From: Planctomycetaceae bacterium
GTDB taxonomy: Bacteria; Planctomycetota; Planctomycetia; Pirellulales; Pirellulaceae
Assembly: GCA_012959465.1 (NCBI GenBank)
Contig: DUDC01000329.1
Span: 1 to 40,300 of the forward strand
Length of the DNA stretch: 40,300 nt
Reading direction: 5' to 3'
Positions 35,752 through 40,300 of the stretch are shown piece after piece. The position numbers were made by a program, and so were the translations under genes. Position 1 is the first letter of the stretch, and each line of letters opens with the position of its first letter. The notes under the pieces were generated by a model. The model saw nothing but the letters and a program-made list of their open reading frames with translations. It did no database searches and was not told where the DNA came from.

Positions 35752-37134
35752 CTAGTTGGAGAAGTTGAGCAACCGAGGATCATCTAATCCGAGTCGCTTC
35801 ATTTTCTTGTAGAGCGTTGTGCGATTGATTCCGAGCTGGTCGGCCGTCACGTTGCGATTCCAGTTGTTCGACCGCAAGACCTCAAGGATGATGTTGCGTT
35901 CCGGCTCCTCAAGGGCTTCCTTCAATGTACGACCAGCCACTGATCCAGTGCTAATTCTCGCGGGGGCAACGATGTGACTCGGTAAGTCGTTCACGTCGAT
36001 CACGTCGTGTTTACCAAGCAACACACCGCGTTCGATGACGTTGTGCAACTCGCGCACGTTACCTGGCCAATGGTAGTTCTGCATGGCAGCCAATGCTTCA
36101 GCCGTATAGCCTTCGGTCTGTTTTCCCGTTTCTTCACGGACCGACTCTAGGAAATGCTGGGCCAACAACGGTATGTCAGCCGAGCGTTCCGCCAGCGATG
36201 GCAACTCGATGTTGATCACGTTAACTCGGTAATACAGGTCTTCACGGAATCGTCCGTCCTCGACCGCTAGGGCCAAGTCATCGTTCGTTGCGAGAATCAC
36301 TCGAGTGTCGATACGATGAGTTTCGTTGCCACCAACGGCCTCGAACTCGAAGTCTTGCAAGACACGAAGTAACTTGACTTGCATACTCAAAGTGGCCGTA
36401 CCAATTTCGTCGAGGAAGATCGTGCCGCCATCGGCCTGCATGAACTTTCCCTTCTTGTCATGATTGGCGCCGGTAAAGGCTCCGGCAACATGTCCGAACA
36501 ACTCGCTTTCCAGCAGGTTCTCGGGTAGTGCGCCGCAGGCCACTTCAACGAATGGTCCATCGCGTCGGCCACTGCGTCGATGAACGGCGCGGGCCAACAT
36601 CGACTTTCCCGTGCCGCTCTCGCCCGTGAGCAACACGGTCGCTTTGGTGTCGGCGACGCTGTCAACGATTTCGTAGACTTTCCGCATTCGCACGTCTTGC
36701 CCAACAATGTTCTCCAGACCGAACTTCAAGTCCAACTGTTCCTTGAGTTGCTTGTTTTCTTCAAGCACCCGTCGTTGTGACAGAGCCCGATCGATGGCCA
36801 AGTCAAGTTCCTGATCGATGATCGGTTTGGTCAACAGATCGAAGGCGCCAGCTCGGAGTGCTTCAATGCCAGTCTCGACGGTGCCGTACCCGGTGAGCAA
36901 AATTACGTCGGGGGGAGAGAGCATTTCACGGCAGTGGTGAAGGATCTCGAAGCCGTCACCATCGTCGAGTCGGATATCGGCCAAAACCAACGAATAGTCG
37001 TGTTTGTCTAAGCAATCCACTGCTTCGGTATAACCGGTCGCCGGATCCACATCGTAGCCGTTGCCGCGAAGCCAGTCGGCCATCGCATCGAGAACGGGTC
37101 GGTCGTCATCAACAAGTAGCAGGCGGTGAGCCAT
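35752..37134 (-). CDS. NtrC-family sigma-54-dependent response regulator
   Basis: This 460-residue protein has the three NtrC-type domains. The receiver (about 4-118) has D10/D11, the phospho-acceptor D53 in LADIR and K103. The AAA+ domain (about 140-370) has Walker A GESGTGKS (171-178), the sigma-54 contact motif GAFTGA (218-223) and Walker [11 protein letters not shown] (236-245). A Fis-type helix-turn-helix ends the protein ([20 protein letters not shown]). All key residues are present, so it should activate sigma-54 promoters after phosphorylation. No histidine kinase is adjacent. AGGA lies eight bases upstream of the ATG. It is divergent from the NarL-type regulator at 37516. Confidence 0.96.
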   Translation of the reverse strand: MAHRLLLVDDDRPVLDAMADWLRGNGYDVDPATGYTEAVDCLDKHDYSLVLADIRLDDGDGFEILHHCREMLSPPDVILLTGYGTVETGIEALRAGAFDLLTKPIIDQELDLAIDRALSQRRVLEENKQLKEQLDLKFGLENIVGQDVRMRKVYEIVDSVADTKATVLLTGESGTGKSMLARAVHRRSGRRDGPFVEVACGALPENLLESELFGHVAGAFTGANHDKKGKFMQADGGTIFLDEIGTATLSMQVKLLRVLQDFEFEAVGGNETHRIDTRVILATNDDLALAVEDGRFREDLYYRVNVINIELPSLAERSADIPLLAQHFLESVREETGKQTEGYTAEALAAMQNYHWPGNVRELHNVIERGVLLGKHDVIDVNDLPSHIVAPARISTGSVAGRTLKEALEEPERNIILEVLRSNNWNRNVTADQLGINRTTLYKKMKRLGLDDPRLLNFSN

Positions 37135-37515
37135 AAAGTGGTCCTGTTCGGCGGGAGATTCAACTTGGGTGCGAATTGATGACGCGTTCTTTCACCAACA
37201 CGTTGTTTATCTACGTCACACATCGCAAAACGCAAAAATGGCGGACTCTGGCCAGCGGAAATTCCCTGGGAGAAGTTGCCAGGTCAGACGCCTTATTGCC
37301 GACTTTTCCGTTTTTTCGGATTAGCGAAGCGATGGATTGCAAAACAGGCGCTCTGTAGAGTTTTTCGCACTTTTCATGGAAGAATGAGTGGCTACCATGG
37401 TAGGATTCAGAATACTCCCCCTTTGGGGGTGCAATACATACGTGGCTCGGGGTGTGTGAGCCAATGTGGCTCATTCCATTCAGGGGCTTTGGGCTTGGAT
37501 TAAAAAGGTGACTCC
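37135..37515. other. Palindrome-rich intergenic region between two divergent response regulators
   Basis: The 381-base region has several inverted repeats near the plus-strand gene: the 12-bp perfect palindrome CTACCATGGTAG (37392-37403), CCCCC-TTT-GGGGG (37417-37429), and TGAGCCA-atg-TGGCTCA (37457-37473) with a further half-site TGGCTC at 37443-37448. No sigma-54 -24/-12 site was found by eye. The half near the NtrC-type gene shows nothing notable. Confidence 0.6.
37443..37473. promoter_or_regulatory. Candidate operator with three TGGCTC half-sites
   Basis: TGGCTC, nine bases, GAGCCA, three bases, TGGCTC. The inner pair extends to a 7-bp inverted repeat around atg. The site ends 42 bases before the start of the NarL-type regulator gene, a usual place for an operator near a promoter. 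As RNA the half-sites could form alternative hairpins. Confidence 0.4.
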
Positions 37516-38145
37516 ATGGTGCGAGTACTCGTCGTCGATGACCACGAAGTGGTCCGTCGTGGCTTGGCAAGCTTGTTCCTCGGTACCGCTGTGGAAATCG
37601 CGGCAACGGCCGCGACTGCTGCCGACGCACTAGACGTTGTCCAGCAGACCGAGGTGGACGTCGTCTTATTGGACGTGCGTTTGCCAGGTCAAGATGGGCT
37701 TGAGACTCTCGGCAAGCTCAAAGCGGATCAGCCCGATCTGGTGGTCGTCATGTTGTCGGCCTTCGACAATCCGACCTACGTTGCCAGGAGTGTTGCGTTG
37801 GGCGCTAGTGACTATGTGCTCAAAACGGCCGCTCGATCCGATATTGTTGAAGCGATCGAACGCGCCAGTCGAGGTGAACAGCCTGTCGATCACAGTTTGT
37901 TACATCGAATTCGCAGCGGGATGTCACAGCGGCGCGATGCGCGAAGCGACGACACACCGCTCACCAACCGCGAGTTTCAAGTACTACGTCACGTTGCCCT
38001 GGGGTTGAGCAATCGTGAAATAGGGGCCGCACTTGGCATTAGTGTCGAGACGGTCAAGGAGCACGTTCAGAACATCTTGCGGAAACTCAACGTTGGCGAT
38101 CGGACACAAGCCGCGGTGTTGGCTGTGCGTCGCGGATTGGTATAG
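37516..38145 (+). CDS. NarL/FixJ-family response regulator
   Basis: The 209-residue product has a receiver domain (about 3-120) with the acidic pair D8/D9, phospho-acceptor D53 in LLDVRLPGQDG, S81 and K103, and a LuxR-type DNA-binding domain (about 146-207) with LTNREFQVLRHVALGLSNRE and VETVKEHVQNILRKLNV. All sites needed for phosphorylation are present. AGGTGA lies a few bases before the ATG. No histidine kinase gene lies beside it. The palindromes upstream may be sites for itself or for the divergent NtrC-type regulator, which is inference. Confidence 0.95.
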   Translation: MVRVLVVDDHEVVRRGLASLFLGTAVEIAATAATAADALDVVQQTEVDVVLLDVRLPGQDGLETLGKLKADQPDLVVVMLSAFDNPTYVARSVALGASDYVLKTAARSDIVEAIERASRGEQPVDHSLLHRIRSGMSQRRDARSDDTPLTNREFQVLRHVALGLSNREIGAALGISVETVKEHVQNILRKLNVGDRTQAAVLAVRRGLV

Positions 38146-38188
38146 CACAAGATCGCCGCATTTCGAGACGTCGACCGACCACGTCAAT

Positions 38189-39160
38189 CTATCGTGCGCG
38201 GGGATGCGCCTTCTCGTAGGCCTGAAGCAAACTGGCCGTACTTACGTGCGTGTAGATCTGCGTCGTGACAAGGCTCTTGTGCCCTAGCAATTCCTGTACG
38301 CTGCGAATGTCTGCGCCGGCATCCAGGAGATGCGTTGCGAAACTGTGCCGAAGAGTGTGTGGTGAGGTCCGCGAATCGAGACCCGTTTGCTGAATGTACT
38401 TTTCTAACATTCGCGCCACGCTTCTGGTCGTCAATCGCCGCCCAAATCGGTTGGTGAACACGGCCGCCGCGGCGCCTTGCGCGACATCATCCGCCAGCTC
38501 TCGTTTAACGAGCCACTTCTTCAAGGCGGTGATCGCAAATCGTCCCAATGGGGCCAGGCGTTCTTTTTTTCCCTTTCCTCGAATCCGAACGATGGTTTCG
38601 TCCCACCGCAGGTCGCTGTCGTTGATCCCGACTAATTCACTCACTCGCAATCCAGCCGAGTAGATCGTCTCCAGGATTGCCCGGTCGCGCAGCCCCTGAT
38701 TCGTTCGGTGGGGCGGAGCGGAGAGTAACTGTCCAATTTCGTCCTGGGAAAGGAGATGTGGGAGTTTGCGTTGCGGCCGTGGGTTGCGCAGAGGTTCAGC
38801 CGGATTGTGATCGATCCAGCCTTGGCGTTGCATATAGCGAAAGAAACTCCTCATCGACGCCAACCGCCTAGCGATCGAAGCCTTGGCATACCCGGCATCG
38901 TGTAGCGTGGCGATGTACGCCCGCAGTTGTTGAGGCTCGACAGTATGGGCCACTACCGCACGACCGAGTGATTCAGTAAGAAACTCGTCGAGGCACGCCA
39001 GGTCTTCTCCATAAGACTTGAGCGTGTACTGGGAGGCGTTCCGTTCGTACTTGAGATAGTCCAGAAATCCGCTAACCGTCGCGTCGAGGGGATCTGGCGT
39101 TGGACTAGACAAAGTCGTCCGACCGGAACGGGTCGCTAGAGAGTGGGATTCGATTGACAC
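38189..39160 (-). CDS. xerC: XerC/XerD-type tyrosine recombinase
   Basis: Xer recombinases resolve chromosome dimers at dif sites. With the GTG start at 39160 the protein has 323 residues. An N-terminal core-binding domain (about 25-110) is followed by the catalytic domain with all active residues: R172 (AGLRVSEL), K196 (RGKGKKER), H268 and R271 (HTLRHSFATHLL), H294 (LLGHKS) and the nucleophile Y303 (QIYTHV). An in-frame TTG at 39112 would give 307 residues, nearer the usual 300, and would touch the end of the upstream gene. Telling XerC from XerD by sequence alone is uncertain. Nothing around it suggests an integron or phage, so a housekeeping role is likely. Confidence 0.9.
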   Translation of the reverse strand: MSIESHSLATRSGRTTLSSPTPDPLDATVSGFLDYLKYERNASQYTLKSYGEDLACLDEFLTESLGRAVVAHTVEPQQLRAYIATLHDAGYAKASIARRLASMRSFFRYMQRQGWIDHNPAEPLRNPRPQRKLPHLLSQDEIGQLLSAPPHRTNQGLRDRAILETIYSAGLRVSELVGINDSDLRWDETIVRIRGKGKKERLAPLGRFAITALKKWLVKRELADDVAQGAAAAVFTNRFGRRLTTRSVARMLEKYIQQTGLDSRTSPHTLRHSFATHLLDAGADIRSVQELLGHKSLVTTQIYTHVSTASLLQAYEKAHPRAR

Positions 39161-39362
39161 TGCAAGCCGACTTTTCCGCTGGGGCAGTTTGGCGAATCTT
39201 CTGACTCAGTACGGCCGCATCGTACCAACTAAACGTCAACTCAGGGTCGGATGCGTAGCGGCCCAAGGTGCGTAAGGCTTCTCCCCGATTATCATCGGTG
39301 AACAAGAAAATGTACCTTTCGCTTCCCTTGACCAAAGCCAATACGTTGATGTCTTGGGACAC
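39105..39362 (-). CDS. Small conserved-looking protein of unknown function (85 aa)
   Basis: The product begins MSQDINVLALVKGSERYIFL with a GTG start at 39362, eight bases after GGAG; a TTG at 39368 is also in frame. The first 55 residues have well-formed strand and helix pattern (LFTDDNRGEALRTLGRYA). The end is Ser/Arg/Asp-rich. Its 3' end overlaps the 5' end of the recombinase gene by 56 bases if that gene starts at 39160, so the two are probably cotranscribed. No family was recognised. The 48-base gap to the broken gene upstream suggests the three once formed one operon. Confidence 0.68.
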   Translation of the reverse strand: MSQDINVLALVKGSERYIFLFTDDNRGEALRTLGRYASDPELTFSWYDAAVLSQKIRQTAPAEKSACSVNRIPLSSDPFRSDDFV

Positions 39363-39410
39363 GAGCAATTCTCCAGGATACGAGCCGCCGTGTTGGCGTC
39401 ATGACAGGCA

Positions 39411-39948
39411 TTAACGTTCATATCGGCTCAATGGCCATCGCCACACCACTCGAGATTCACTCGCTCCACCGCGAGACGCTAGCGTTTCGGTGAGATGTAC
39501 CTAGCAGCAAAAGCGAATAAAGTCTTCAGAGCGTTGTAGATACACCTGCCAACCCCTGAAACGAGCGTCGTCTCGAAAGTAATAGTATTCTAAAAGCCGG
39601 TTGGTGAACGATTCGTCATGACCGTTGTAGATTCTCGTGTGCGTAATGATTGGGGCACTTTGCGGTAACATTGCCGGTCGGGTTCGAGATGGTGTGGACG
39701 GGATGAACCCTTTTGGGTCGGGCCCATCGTCGGGCGATTTGTTGAAAGTCCGTCGACTCGATCAGCATGACGCGTTGTGCCATCAGTTTTTGTTTCACGA
39801 CGCCCATTGGCAGGACGTCGAATCCAGGAATCAACTGCATTTCGTTGTTGTATGCCAACGCGACATCTTCCCCATTGACCGTCAGTACCACGTTCTTATT
39901 GAGGAGGGTTCTGGCCATATGACCGCAGCGAGGCCAAATTGTGGGCAA
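39411..39948 (-). pseudogene. Broken gene with frame switch and internal stop
   Basis: Good protein-like sequence continues here across two frames. One frame (39948 to about 39724) reads HMARTLLNKNVVLTVNGEDV and IPGFDVLPMGVVKQKLMAQR and ends DFQQIARRW. From about 39722 the sense passes to another frame: DPKGFIPS, SAPIITHTRIYNG and NRLLEYYYFRDDARFRGWQ, up to TAG at 39501-39503. Beyond this stop the same frame still reads well (VHLTETLASRGGASESRVVW) to TAA at 39411. At least one frameshift, perhaps with lost sequence, and one nonsense codon are therefore needed. The 5' end is unclear; a third frame further upstream (to about 40084) may hold the original N-terminus. Family and function are unknown. 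Confidence 0.6.
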
Positions 39949-40138
39949 GAAAACATTGGCACGTCGTCCCGAACAGCTGCGCCTGCGCAGTCGGCAGCTG
40001 CAAAAGCGCGTACCGGTGTTGCCACAGGGTCTTTATCGGAACAATATGAACGATCGCTACAATCGGAATGGTCGATCTTATCAAAAACCACCAAAACGCA
40101 GTTGATCACGGCAAATTGGGCAAGGAAGGTAGAACAAG

Positions 40139-40300
40139 ATGTACGACTTCGAAGAACCGCTGGACGTATTGGTTGTGGCACCGCACCCGGATGATGCCGA
40201 ACTGGGTGTTGGTGGGACAATATTACGACTGCTAGCTCAGGGATGGCGGGTTGGAGTGCTTGACCTTACCGACGGCGAACCGACGCCTCACGGTTCCATC
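40139..40300 (+). CDS. BshB1-like PIG-L family deacetylase, 3' end cut by window edge
   Basis: PIG-L/LmbE-family enzymes are zinc-dependent N-deacetylases; BshB1 acts in bacillithiol synthesis on N-acetylglucosaminyl malate. The first 54 residues are visible. They show [20 protein letters not shown], holding the zinc-binding AHPDDAE-type motif (here APHPDDAE), and [12 protein letters not shown], which is typical of BshB1. AAGGAAGGT lies about eight bases before the ATG at 40139. The rest lies outside the window, so the subfamily is likely but not certain. Confidence 0.85.
   Translation, partial: MYDFEEPLDVLVVAPHPDDAELGVGGTILRLLAQGWRVGVLDLTDGEPTPHGSI

Noticed and set aside
37135-37515. Sigma-54 promoter near the NtrC-type regulator
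   Set aside because: No sequence close to TGGCAC-N5-TTGC was found on either strand by eye.
39637-40194. Long plus-strand ORF of 185 codons near the right edge
   Set aside because: Its codons run opposite protein-like minus-strand sequence and it overlaps the deacetylase start; composition looks like a shadow.

Overview
The window looks like a chromosomal segment from a planctomycete, probably Pirellulales-like. This is inferred from gene content: a PilM protein with a long C-terminal extension followed by glycine-rich membrane proteins, a TPR-bearing secretin, very large beta-rich envelope proteins, an ECF sigma factor, and many planctomycete-style proteins of unknown function. No tRNA, rRNA, insertion sequence or CRISPR array was seen. 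Most genes look vertically inherited.

Layout. (1) 1-6285, minus strand: a tightly coupled operon reads GH38-like glycosidase, cmk, plsC, then rpsA. ATGA overlaps join the first three, and rpsA runs off the left edge in a tandem EEAVT-coding repeat. (2) 6383-16815, plus strand: type IV pilus / type II secretion-like genes. PilM with a membrane extension and two single-pass glycine/methionine-rich proteins end at a strong terminator. A secretin follows under its own promoter, which shares a 10-base element with the pilM promoter. (3) 17018-20125: a DUF423 membrane protein, a glucuronate isomerase-like enzyme, a small unknown protein and an ECF sigma factor. (4) 20282-20911, minus: an unknown gene whose leader carries a terminator-like hairpin.

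(5) 21160-33283, plus: an inositol monophosphatase-family enzyme, then about 10 kb of giant exported beta-rich proteins with membrane-anchored ends, then a predicted outer-membrane beta-barrel. Membrane topology suggests three tandem units, each made of a signal peptide, an extracytoplasmic region and three membrane helices. Units 2 and 3 are fused, and unit 3 is then split by an apparent one-base frameshift near 29,686. This is the best candidate for an undescribed envelope system.

(6) 33299-35436, minus: sucCD (succinyl-CoA synthetase) with a near-consensus promoter. (7) 35752-38145: divergent orphan response regulators, one NtrC-type and one NarL-type, around a palindrome-rich intergenic region. 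(8) 38189-39948, minus: a XerC/D-type recombinase, an overlapping 85-residue protein, and a multiply broken gene. (9) From 40139, plus: the start of a BshB1-like deacetylase, cut by the right edge.

The pilus genes and the giant-protein locus both build envelope structures. The rest is mostly translation, lipid, central-carbon and regulatory housekeeping. Family assignments rest on motifs read by eye; no database search was run.
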